Source of the DNA: Leptodontidium sp. MPI-SDFR-AT-0119
Lineage: Eukaryota > Ascomycota > Leotiomycetes > Helotiales > Leptodontidiaceae
Length of the DNA: 17,500 bases
Assembly: GCA_020726505.1 (NCBI GenBank)
Contig: JAHLEZ010000059.1
Location: 1-17,500 of the forward strand
Reading direction: 5' to 3'
The notes below the pieces were generated by a model. That model made no database searches. It saw only the letters and a list, made by a program, of their open reading frames with translations, and was not told where the DNA came from. Below, piece after piece: positions 10,090 through 17,500 of this stretch (the stretch's first letter is position 1; each line of letters opens with the position of its first letter). The position numbers were made by a program, and so were the translations under genes.

Positions 10090-10120
10090 ATTTTTCAAGC
10101 TATATTTTTCTGTCTTTCTA

Positions 10121-10300
10121 TCCCACACTTGTTTTTCTGAATCCAACTTTCTTGCCTACTCCTTTCTTTTAACGAGAATTGCGCTCGGGGAAATGAATGG
10201 AACTATCTAGGGTTTTTTTATGTTTTGCTTTCCCACACTTTTTTTTTTCTGAAGCCGGCTTACTGCCTTACCCACAGACAGTTTAATGAGATTGCGCTCG
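10121..10300. repeat. Diverged tandem duplication, unit about 110 bases
   Basis: Segments 10121-10187 and 10231-10300 align from TCCCACACTT through a T-run and CTGAA, a TGCCT box, and an AATGAGA/AACGAGA element to the shared end ATTGCGCTCG. The two copies differ by substitutions and small indels, so the duplication is old. No ORF lies in either copy. Confidence 0.6.
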
Positions 10301-11276
10301 CTGAACTACAGAAACAGTTTTGAGGCTGGATGGTGGAGTTACTGTTATTTGATCATATAGAAGGGGCAAAAGTTCGTCTCGCTTGGTGGGACTTCGGGGG
10401 TTACTCTCGCTTCGAGATGGACGAGTTCATGTTTGAAACTGGTTGGAGAACATCGTAACCTAAGGCTGGTGAGTTCATTTTTTGATACATTGTATTAGCA
10501 TCGAATGGTGTGGCATTTGAGTCCCTACTCACTATGAGTTGATAGAATAATGCACTGGTAGTTTTAAGTGTGGTGTTGGTGTTGATGTTTGTTTACATTG
10601 AACTTTTTCCTCGATAGATGGCCCAGGGAATACCAGAGGCACTGGCCACACATATATCTAGTCCAACTACATGTCCTATCTCCATCTTCTCCATTACATT
10701 GCTTATCGCAGTCTGAATCCTTGCAGTCATTTCTGAAAACTCCATTATGATCATCCTCATCCTACCCTTTTACCAAACAACCAAGAACAGCAAAACACAT
10801 CTCTCGCGGACCACTTGATCACCATTCTTTATCTTTTCAGCTGCGCTTACACACCCAAAACACTCACCAGAAAATTGTTCATCTCTACAATTTCCATCCT
10901 CCCATAAGGCTATCTAGTCACTAGCTATCTAGCCGACACCTTGGTGAGTCGAGACGTTAAACTCGGCAACGGCATCAGTGATCTAAGGTGCTGCTCTTTC
11001 TCTGAGCTAGAAATAGCGAATCTCGACTGTGATTCTCGTAAGTCTCTCAGGTGAGGAGGTACAGTTATTTAGAGGTCAACTGGTAGATGACCGAGGAGAC
11101 TTACAACGAGGACTGAATTGTCTGAAAATCTGGCTAAACTTCATATGCTTTAGTTATGGCTATTATTGGCATAGCCAAGAAGATGATTAAATACTCCACA
11201 TTCTACTGCGACATTCAGTTGATCTCGCCATTCCCTAGGATCCCCATGGGGCTGCCTGCTCATCCGACCTGTCTTC

Positions 11277-12218
11277 CTAGCCAAAAAATTCCTTGACATG
11301 CTTCAACAAGACATCCGGCACTTCCTCCGCAATAAAATGCCCAGCAGGCACACTCTCCCCACTCACTTCCCCATCAGAAACACTCCTCCACTCAGCCAGA
11401 CAATCAAAACACCTCTCAATAACCCCCTTATCTCCCCAAAGCACTCTAACGGGACACTTGATCTTCCTCTTATCCTCCCTATCCCTCCTCGCCTCAACAA
11501 GATCAATCGTCGCCGCCGCCCTATAATCCTCACACATAGCATGCACGCCCGCCTCATCCCTAAACATACCCATATACTCCTCCATAGCCCTCTCATCAAT
11601 AAACCCTTCTTTCCCCGCATACCCACCCACTCCGAATAACTTCCCCTGAAAAAGCTCCAGCTCGCTCATCATCAGTTTCTCCGGAAACGGCGCAGGCTGG
11701 ATGAGCCAGAACCAATGCCAATACGCGGTAGCGAAGAACTGATCTGTCTTCTCATACATAGCGAGCGTGGGAGCGATATCGAGCATCATTAGTTTCTCCA
11801 CGGCTTCAGGATGGTCGACGGATAATTTGTGGGCGACTCTCGCGCCGCGGTCGTGGGATAAGATGCTGAATCTTGGATAGCCGAGGGACAACATCACGGT
11901 CAGGCAGTCGGCGCCCATGGTCGATTTGGAGTAGGTTTTGTGGGAGTCTGAGGCTGTTGAGGGGGGTTTGGATGATTGACCGTAACCGCGGAGGTCGATG
12001 GCTATCACGCTGAAGGATTTGATGAGTTCGGGGGTGACTTTGTGCCAGATGTGGTGAGTTTGAGGGAAGCCGTGGATGAGTAGGAGGGGTGGTCCGTTGC
12101 CAGCGCGGATGCCGTGGATGGTCACCTCGGGAGTGACGGCGATGTCGAATTCTTTGAAGCCTGGGAACATTATTGAGGTTGGAAGATGTGCTTTGACTTG
12201 TTGTAACCGTGTAGACAT
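11277..12218 (-). CDS. Alpha/beta-hydrolase of the fluoroacetate/haloacetate dehalogenase family, single exon, 313 residues
   Basis: The protein is intact and full length for the family. Visible motifs are the oxyanion-hole HGFP at 49-52, LRGYGQSS at 76-83, the nucleophile loop SHDRGARVAH with Asp123, and the acid Asp147 in MLDIAPT. His168-Trp169 in YWHWFWL, Tyr232 in CEDYRA and the catalytic His294 in AGHF follow. Spacing from the nucleophile matches bacterial fluoroacetate dehalogenase: Arg124 and Arg127 (carboxylate clamp), and His168, Trp169 and Tyr232 (halide pocket). The family hydrolyses haloacetates through an aspartyl ester; some relatives are epoxide hydrolases, so the substrate is inferred. 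The ATG at 12168-12170 (Met17, MFPGFKEF) has A at -3 and matches the usual start of the family better than Met1, so the protein may really have 297 residues. No signal peptide is seen; cytosolic location is likely. Confidence 0.9.
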   Translation of the reverse strand: MSTRLQQVKAHLPTSIMFPGFKEFDIAVTPEVTIHGIRAGNGPPLLLIHGFPQTHHIWHKVTPELIKSFSVIAIDLRGYGQSSKPPSTASDSHKTYSKSTMGADCLTVMLSLGYPRFSILSHDRGARVAHKLSVDHPEAVEKLMMLDIAPTLAMYEKTDQFFATAYWHWFWLIQPAPFPEKLMMSELELFQGKLFGVGGYAGKEGFIDERAMEEYMGMFRDEAGVHAMCEDYRAAATIDLVEARRDREDKRKIKCPVRVLWGDKGVIERCFDCLAEWRSVSDGEVSGESVPAGHFIAEEVPDVLLKHVKEFFG

Positions 12219-12736
12219 GAGCTTTACGTTTTGATGTTGATGTCAAGAAGTCAGAAGAAAGGCGTGCACGTAGGCGGGGTACTGATGAACCAAGTGCGGG
12301 GAGGACATTGTCTTTTACCGAGACCATGTTGATTTGATTTCAAAGCATGGACTGAGCACGATTTGTAAGTTGCACTTGCGTTATGTTTCTTGGGAGATTG
12401 TGCAGTGCAGTAGTTGAAAAACCTCTAGCACTTGATTCTAAGCTTCATTTTTGGATCACTTTACTGCTTGTTGTGTAATCAGCGTCGTCTAAGAGAAATG
12501 CGCATACTTGACTTCCGCGCACCTCATTAATATCGCAAAACATTAATTACATTATCAAATTATATTGGATATAATTTTAAAAAAATAAAATAAAAATGAA
12601 CTTTATATCTTAAAGATTAGTTTCTTAATAGTATTCGTTGTGATACACATTGATCAAATCGAGTTCTCATACAAATTAGTCGCTTTATATCCGTTTGAAA
12701 AATGATCAAATTTCCAACTTTATTATTAAAAGTGCG

Positions 12737-12768
<32 letters not shown>

Positions 12769-13143
12769 CATAATTATAAAGCGAGTTAAGGTGATTCTAA
12801 TAAAGAAATTTTCAAAAGAAAAACTTTTAATTTGATTAAGTTATATACGTTTAAATAGGAAAAAGTGATGCGTATAAAATGAGGGTGCGCAGCATTTATT
12901 TGCCGAAACGACGCTGATTACACAACTAACAGTACAATTCCAGATAGGACAAGCAAGATCAGTTCTCAACTTCTCATCATTTATCGATGCTTGGGATGCC
13001 AACACAACTTTTTCCCACGGCAGTACATCTGTGGTAGAGCAAAGACAGCGAACGCGAATTGCTCTGCCCGATAAATTGTGAAGCCACCCTATTGCGAGAT
13101 CAAACAAACTGATCATTCCTCCACTCCTGTTGCATCTCGGGCT
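12219..13143. other. Hydrolase promoter and AT-rich spacer
   Basis: The first 300 bases form the upstream region of the hydrolase gene, with nothing distinctive. From about 12530 to 12870 the DNA becomes very AT-rich with long A and T runs and an (AT)14 tract. This may be a relic altered by repeat-induced point mutation, but no transposon ends or coding traces are seen. From 12870 to 13143 base composition is normal and should be the 3' UTR of the OMA1-like gene. Confidence 0.45.
12737..12764. repeat. (AT)14 microsatellite
   Basis: Twenty-eight uninterrupted bases of alternating A and T lie in the AT-rich block. Such tracts are length-polymorphic and may form cruciforms. Confidence 0.95.
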
Positions 13144-14483
13144 CTAGTCTTCTTTGCCATAATCATTGCTGGCGAAGAAATTGGCTCGGCTTTCGTCTCC
13201 ATCACAGGGGGGGTTCACGTCCCCGCTTACAACTTCATTCACTTCATCTCCGTCTCGCTGGCCATGAACATTATCTGACTTTGGAGCACCACCGGCTGCC
13301 TCGCCTCTTACCGATTGGATCATCTGTACGAAGAAAACCCTCGACTCTCTCCATCCTTCCCTCAAGCCTAGCGAGCAGCATCTTTGGATGCGTGGGTGGT
13401 TGGTTTCGGTGTGCCAGGTACTTTCCCCCAACAAACTCCTGGCAGACTTTCCAGACATCAGGATCTTGCTCTATTGGTGGGCCCTTTTCGAAGATATCTT
13501 TTGCCTCTGTAAGACCAGCTTCAGCATTCATCAGCCGAGTTTTGAGGGATGGATGGGTAGACAAGAACTCAGGCATCTCCTCCCGGCCTTGTAGATTCAT
13601 TGCCTCGTGAGAAACCGCTCTTTTTAGATGATCTATGCGACATTGAGGGTCAAAGCCTGTCTGCGACATGATCGCAAGCCCCATTCGATCAGCTTTTGCC
13701 TCCTGCAAACCTCAGCGGAGTCAGGTCTTCGCCTAGTTCTCCTCTGATATTGAGAATGGTTGCAACAGCCTTCGCAAGAAGCGTTTTACTGTTATGTTCG
13801 CTAGTATGGCGAGCAATCACATGCCCCAATTCATGCGCCTGTATCCCAGCAACATCTCCAACTGTTTCGCAGTCTACGAGACTGCTGGTATTAATGAAAA
13901 TACGCCGGGGAGCTGCATACGCATTTGGCCTTTCTGTGGCAGTCACAGTGAGCAAAGATCAATCTGAGGGTATGGGATAATGTACCAAGTCCTTGTAGAA
14001 ATAAAATTTCAATGTTATGCCTTTGGCAAGATCAATCTGAAGAAGACGGTCCATGACGCTCTTGAAGAGAACGTGCGCGGCATCTTCTGGTCCTAGCAAA
14101 GGCTTGTTCCTATATGACAGCAGCTACGCCTGTGCCACATAACCAACCTCTTCAATCGCAACTTGGGAGCTGTGCCATAGAATTCTTCGGCGTTGCCTGA
14201 TTGGGACTACATCATAACGTGATCGGTACTAGAGGTAGAGGCCCCAGAGGAGACCCGAGAACGATCATCGTGGCCCCCAATTGAGAAAGGAAGACCCCAT
14301 CGAGGAATTCTGCTCCCAATTGGAAAGGTTGAAGGAGTGGTGGCAGGCTTTTCTGAGGCAGAAAACGACCCTTTCACCAAGAACAGTTACATTCGATTGC
14401 CTACTGATTGATCGAATCGATTGAGAGACTGGCCGAAGTCCTGGAGCTTTGAGTGCTGCAAGTCTCGACCGTAATGAGAACAT
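13144..14483 (-). pseudogene. OMA1-like mitochondrial M48 metallopeptidase, damaged by frameshifts and two in-frame stops
   Basis: The reading starts at MFSLRSRLAALKAPGLRPVS (14483), a typical mitochondrial presequence. After a frame change near 14365 it gives LGAEFLDGVFLSQLGATMIV and a hydrophobic LGSPLGPLPLVPI. After another near 14240 comes RYDVVPIRQRRRILWHSSQV, the place where OMA1 proteins have a membrane segment followed by a VPxSGRRRF-like motif. One frame then runs through NKPLLGPEDAAHVLFKSVMD and RPNAYAAPRRIFINTSSLVD to the zinc motif HELGH (13835-13821), but contains TAG at 14124-14126 and TGA at 13959-13961. A surplus base in 13707-13709 precedes EAKAD (13702-13688), the third zinc ligand region, and STHPSLKTRLMNAEAGL. 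A last break near 13290-13320 leads to an acidic tail ending at 13144. OMA1 cleaves the fusion dynamin OPA1/Mgm1 or acts in mitochondrial quality control. Either stop might instead lie in an intron I could not define. Confidence 0.72.
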
Positions 14484-14939
14484 CTTGACAGACTTCAAGC
14501 TCCGAAAAGCTGGGGGAAATCGAGAGAAAACAAATGAAAGTCAAAAAATTGAGATGGGACAATAATGAGCTTGGATACCGGTATGAGGGGCTGGGGATGC
14601 AGCGCTTGTTGGTACAAACGGCCAGGGTCAAAATAGAGAGTTTGGTAGCCAATGAAAAATGCAGATCATAGGGAAAAGTGACAAGCCCGGCAATCAATCG
14701 AATGCAAAACTGATGAAGCGATGAGAGGTGAAAGGAGAAAGATGGGCAATCGTAAGAAGCAATTAGATGTGCATCAAATGTTGGTTACACACGCAAGGGT
14801 CCGCACATATCCAACGGCAAGCCACCTCTGCCGTGCCGCAATGTGATAACTTGTAATCGTTCGGTTTCCACTCCACACCTACCAATGAGGATTGGACATA
14901 ATTCAACAACAAGACCCAAGAAATAGACGCACGAACAAT
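14484..14939. other. Divergent spacer between OMA1-like and PAH genes
   Basis: These 456 bases separate two divergently transcribed starts and should hold both promoters. Two minus-strand ORFs (14401-14697 and, partly, 14763-15005) are open, but their translations are not recognisable. No clear regulatory motif was identified. Confidence 0.45.
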
Positions 14940-15463
14940 ATGGATGGTCCAGCATGCCCCGCTAAAGGTCCTGCTATGAAGTATGTCTCCGAAGTGCAGG
15001 TACATCCCCGTCAGTCAGAGGACAACTTCGTCCTTCAGTGATGGAATCGTTGCCTGACAATACCCCAGAATCGATTCTCGGATGATCCAGCTGTATACCA
15101 ACAGTTCTTGAAGATTATCATGGACTTCCAGAAGGATCCAAGCACCGAGTCCACGGCCGAAGCGGAGCAGAACGTGAAGTTGCTATTCAGCAATCATCCC
15201 GACCTCATCGAAGGCTTCAAGCAGTTCCTACCAGCCGAGACTGTCCTACCAGCCGAGACTGCCCAGCCAAAGCAGGGGGAAGCGTCCCAGACTCCAGATT
15301 CTGAACGCCAACGACAATCCTGAAGGTCTTTGCTGAATATGACGAAAACCCAACTTCATTTAACGAGCTTTCCAGTAAGCTCAAGGAGCCGTTCGGGGAA
15401 GATCCGGATATGTTGAAAATGTTGGACCAATACCCACCTGCATCGAAAGCAGAGCAGAAGTGA
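14940..15463 (+). CDS. Small PAH (Sin3-type paired amphipathic helix) domain protein, two exons, one frame break
   Basis: Exon 1 is 14940-14999 (MDGPACPAKGPAMKYVSEVQ). A 69-nt intron (15000-15068) with a cctgac branch site and ccccag acceptor joins it in phase 0 to NRFSDDPAVYQQFLKIIMDF. This fits the PAH pattern A-x-x-Y-[LV]-x-x-V-[KQ]-x-x-F-x-D-x-P-x-V-Y-x-x-F-L-x-I-M-x-D-F; the second helix follows as EAEQNVKLLFSNHPDLIEGF with KQFLP. This frame ends at a TGA at 15321-15323, giving 104 residues. Two further codon shifts on, a second PAH-like unit appears in another frame: ILKVFAEYDENPTSFNELSS, then EPFGEDPDMLKMLDQYPP, ending at 15461-15463. The full protein may therefore have about 150 residues with two PAH units. 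PAH domains in Sin3 bind amphipathic helices of transcription factors; this protein lacks the histone-deacetylase interaction region, so its role is unknown. Confidence 0.68.
15227..15262 (+). repeat. Tandem 18-bp repeat in the PAH gene
   Basis: Two copies of CCTACCAGCCGAGACTGY lie head to tail in the linker after the first PAH unit and encode LPAET twice. The copies differ at one base, so the duplication is recent. Confidence 0.85.
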
Positions 15464-16100
15464 AGAGCAGAGGATATAGCAAGAGGAGGGTTTTGGTTCT
15501 TCGGCTTTTCTATGGCTTCAAAGTCGCGAATTGAGGAATGTTGCGAGGAGCTTTCGGTTGTGGAGGGGGTCCAAGGAAAGAAGGTTGGGCTTAGCCTTGA
15601 AGGGAAGCAATGTCCTCATGATCAGACACATCTCAGTACTTCTATCACTGAGTGTCATCTCTAAATGCAGTTTTTCTGTCCACGTTGTGTCAAAGTCTTG
15701 GGAGAGCTGTCACTCGAGAAATTATCCTGGACCAAACCCACCACTATTCCCAAACAGTAACCAAGCACATGCCCAGATCTTGGCCCTGGCCATTTCCCGG
15801 TTTCTTTTGTACGCACCGTAATTCGAGAGCATACTCCCCGTTTCCTTCCCGTATTTTGTTACTGCGCCCTTGCAGACATGACGTCTGGGGAGCTCATGAG
15901 CTCTGAGTTGTCTCTCAGAAGCGATGGATGAGCCTCGAGTGGAGGAATTTAGTGAATGCTAAGGGTTGAAAGGCCCTGCTTGTCTCAATTTCCAAGACTT
16001 TCAGAATTCCATATATTCCATGATCTCGCCTTTTTTTCCAGAGCCATTTATCGTTTTCATTTTCGTTTTGTAACTGCTCGTCTCTTGTTTTGACTTCAAT
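15464..16100. other. Spacer between PAH gene and carrier gene
   Basis: No gene is supported in these 637 bases. A 96-codon ORF at 15531-15821 and an 84-codon one at 15652-15906 have no recognisable features. The last 90 bases before the carrier ATG are T-rich, as expected of a fungal leader. Confidence 0.45.
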
Positions 16101-17500
16101 ATGTCGAGCAGTATCGTTGCAAGTTTCTTGGGTGCTTTGGAAGCATCTCTCTCCGTGCTGCTGACAATCAGTTACGGTGCCATTGCAGCCAGATTTAATC
16201 ATCTCAAGTCGTCCTCCGCGAGAGATATTAACAAGCTATGCGTCCGGCTATTCCTTCCAGGCTTGATGATCGCGAATCTTGGCGATGAGGTTACACGCCA
16301 AAAACAGCGTATAGATATATCCCAGTCCTGAGTGAGTACATACCGCCCTGAGGGAATGGCCAGACTGACAAGAGTCCAAATAGTATGGGCTCTCTTCTAC
16401 ACCCTCTCTTCAATGGCACTTGGATGGGCCCTGAAAAGAATGTTAAATTCCCTGCATGGGTCGATTCCCGCTATATGTTTCAACAACACAAACGGCACTT
16501 CCCCTTCTGCTCCATGCAGTCTCTCCAGACATCTGGGATATTGAAAGATCTTACTATGGGAAGGGCGATTCATCTTCAGAAGGTATGAAGCGTGCCAAGT
16601 CATACTTTCTCGTCGCCGCTGTGGCGGGAATAGCTTGACCTTTGCTGTTGGACCTAGGCTCCTAGATGACGAAGAGACTCCCGATAGCTACGAAGACCAA
16701 GAATCGCAGAAAAGACAAAAAGACGGAAATGCAACGAATGAGAATGAGGACGAACATGAGAACCCCACGAACGCAAGTGGCCGTACAGCAGAGGAGCAGG
16801 AAGAACACGCAACAGAGACGACAACTTTTCTGCCAGATAGAGTAGCAGATCATGGTGCGAAACTACGCGGAGTATTGTCTGACACCTTCGAGGAATACTG
16901 GTCTCGCTTCCCGGCTGTCTTGCGGAGATTTCTACATTTCTTTAGTAGTTTCTTTAACGTACCTCTGATCGGTGCTGTTATCGGCGTGATCGTTGGCCTT
17001 GTTCCACCGTTCCGTAAAGCTTTCTTCAGCGAACCGCAAGATGGAGGTATCTTCAAAGCGTGGTTGACGTCGTCAGTGAAGAAAACCGGTGAACTTTTCC
17101 CCCCGCACTACAACTTGTGGTTGTAGGAGCAAAGCTTAGCGCTAGTCTTCTGAAGATGAAAGAAGGCAAAGACTCAGGGAAGATGAAGCTGGTTCCAGTT
17201 CTTACGGTCTTCTTCATCAGGTTCATTCTCTGGCCAATGTAAGCCTCTCGAACTCTCTCAAAAGTCTCCCGAAGGGAAGAATGTACTGACGAGACAAAAG
17301 CATAAATAAGTATTGGCACGGTGTACCTCATAGCATCAAAGACCAAGCTTTGGACGACGATCCTATTCTTTAGTTCGTCTTAATGCTCATGCCTACCGGC
17401 CCATCAGCCACCAAGCGTATGTCATATTCTACTTTGGACAATTCATTGATCTGGGAAATGGGATTGCATAATTCCTTCTCGATCCCGATTCTTGACATTG
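16101..17500 (+). pseudogene. Auxin efflux carrier (AEC/PIN-like) family transporter, heavily frameshifted; 3' end outside the window
   Basis: From the ATG at 16101 the frame encodes SSSIVASFLGALEASLSVLL and INKLCVRLFLPGLMIANLGD, the first helices of fungal AEC transporters. After a break near 16290-16315 (RYIPVL) a 43-nt intron (16332-16374) leads to IQIVWALFYTLSSMALGWAL. Broken readings then give KFPAWV, IPAICFNNT, ALPLLL, MQSLQTSGILKDLTMG, KGDSSSEGMKRAKSYFLVAA and GNSLTFAVGPRLLDDEETPD. An acidic central loop (about 16680-16880) separates the halves. The C-terminal half shows FNVPLIGAVIGVIVGLVPPF, a break at the C-run 17099-17104, VVVGAKLSASLLKMKEG and LVPVLTVFFIRFILWP. A 62-nt intron (17239-17300, tactgac branch site) and exon 3 follow, with SIGTVYLIASKTK and LMLMPTGPSATK, but with TAG at 17371-17373 where the family has Trp. 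A further intron starts at 17417. At least eight breaks, both gains and losses, plus a stop argue for real decay. The family exports small organic acids; the substrate is unknown. Confidence 0.78.

Larger units (their letters stand above)
9447..11276. other. 1.8 kb spacer without ORFs; possible structured RNA locus
   Basis: Neither strand holds an open frame of 60 codons from about 9550 to 11276, and no coding-like reading in broken frames was found. The first 150-200 bases should be the promoter of the mitochondrial-protein gene. The middle holds a 14-base palindrome CTTAATTAATTAAG at 9988-10001, two adjacent hairpins at 10047-10089, a diverged tandem repeat at 10121-10300, and several inverted repeats at 10908-11028. 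I could not match any of this to tRNA, 5S rRNA, spliceosomal or telomerase RNA. Confidence 0.5.

Noticed and set aside
10380..10430. Candidate tRNA-like stretch with CTTCGAGAT
   Set aside because: There is no complete B box, acceptor stem or anticodon arm; no tRNA fold could be drawn here or elsewhere in the window.
11005..11017. GAGCTAGAAATAGC, identical to the tetraloop part of engineered Cas9 guide RNAs
   Set aside because: Only this short hairpin matches; the flanking scaffold, repeats and cas genes are absent. It is a chance GAAA hairpin or part of a local RNA structure.
11806..12327. Minus-strand ORF of 173 codons overlapping the hydrolase
   Set aside because: It is an out-of-frame shadow of the hydrolase, rich in Arg, His and Pro, with no family likeness.
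12841..13116. Minus-strand ORF of 91 codons
   Set aside because: It is not protein-like and lies in the probable 3' UTR of the OMA1-like gene beside the AT-rich block.
15915..16202. Minus-strand ORF of 95 codons across the carrier start
   Set aside because: It is antisense to the clear N-terminus of the carrier and has no recognisable content.

Overview
This window looks like nuclear DNA of a filamentous ascomycete (Pezizomycotina; Leotiomycetes is a guess from overall gene character, not proven). The reasons are short introns of 43-69 nt (one of 218 nt) with gtaagt-type donors, ctgac/ctaat branch sites and cag/tag acceptors, CT-rich leaders, long spacers between genes, and fungal families: a two-membrane-segment Kelch protein, an Ish1/Msc1 repeat protein, an auxin-efflux-carrier-like protein and small PAH proteins. 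There are no operons, rRNA, recognisable tRNA genes, CRISPR arrays or intact transposons.

Layout. The + strand at the left holds the broken 3' end of an MFS transporter (1-649) and a broken gene of unknown family (1177-1594). Then comes a run of minus-strand genes: Kelch membrane protein (1844-4746, 4 exons), Ish1/Msc1-type stress protein (5734-7936, 7 exons), a small probable mitochondrial protein (8703-9446, 3 exons), an ORF-less 1.8 kb spacer with RNA-like hairpins and a diverged tandem repeat, an intact fluoroacetate-dehalogenase-like alpha/beta hydrolase (11277-12218), and a damaged OMA1-like M48 metallopeptidase (13144-14483). On the + strand at the right are a small PAH-domain gene (14940-15463) and a heavily broken auxin efflux carrier gene (16101 to the window end).

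The most striking property is the pattern of reading-frame damage. The hydrolase and the small mitochondrial protein are intact. The Kelch gene (4 breaks) and the Ish1 gene (1 break) read perfectly once single surplus bases, mostly in short homopolymers, are allowed for; this is how uncorrected long-read indels look. The MFS, OMA1-like and carrier genes have many more breaks, and the last two also carry in-frame stops (TAG, TGA; TAG), so they may be true pseudogenes. I see no new multi-gene system. The most useful leads are the complete dehalogenase active site, the gene remnant at 1177-1594, the structured ORF-less spacer, and the exon/repeat correspondence in the Ish1 gene.
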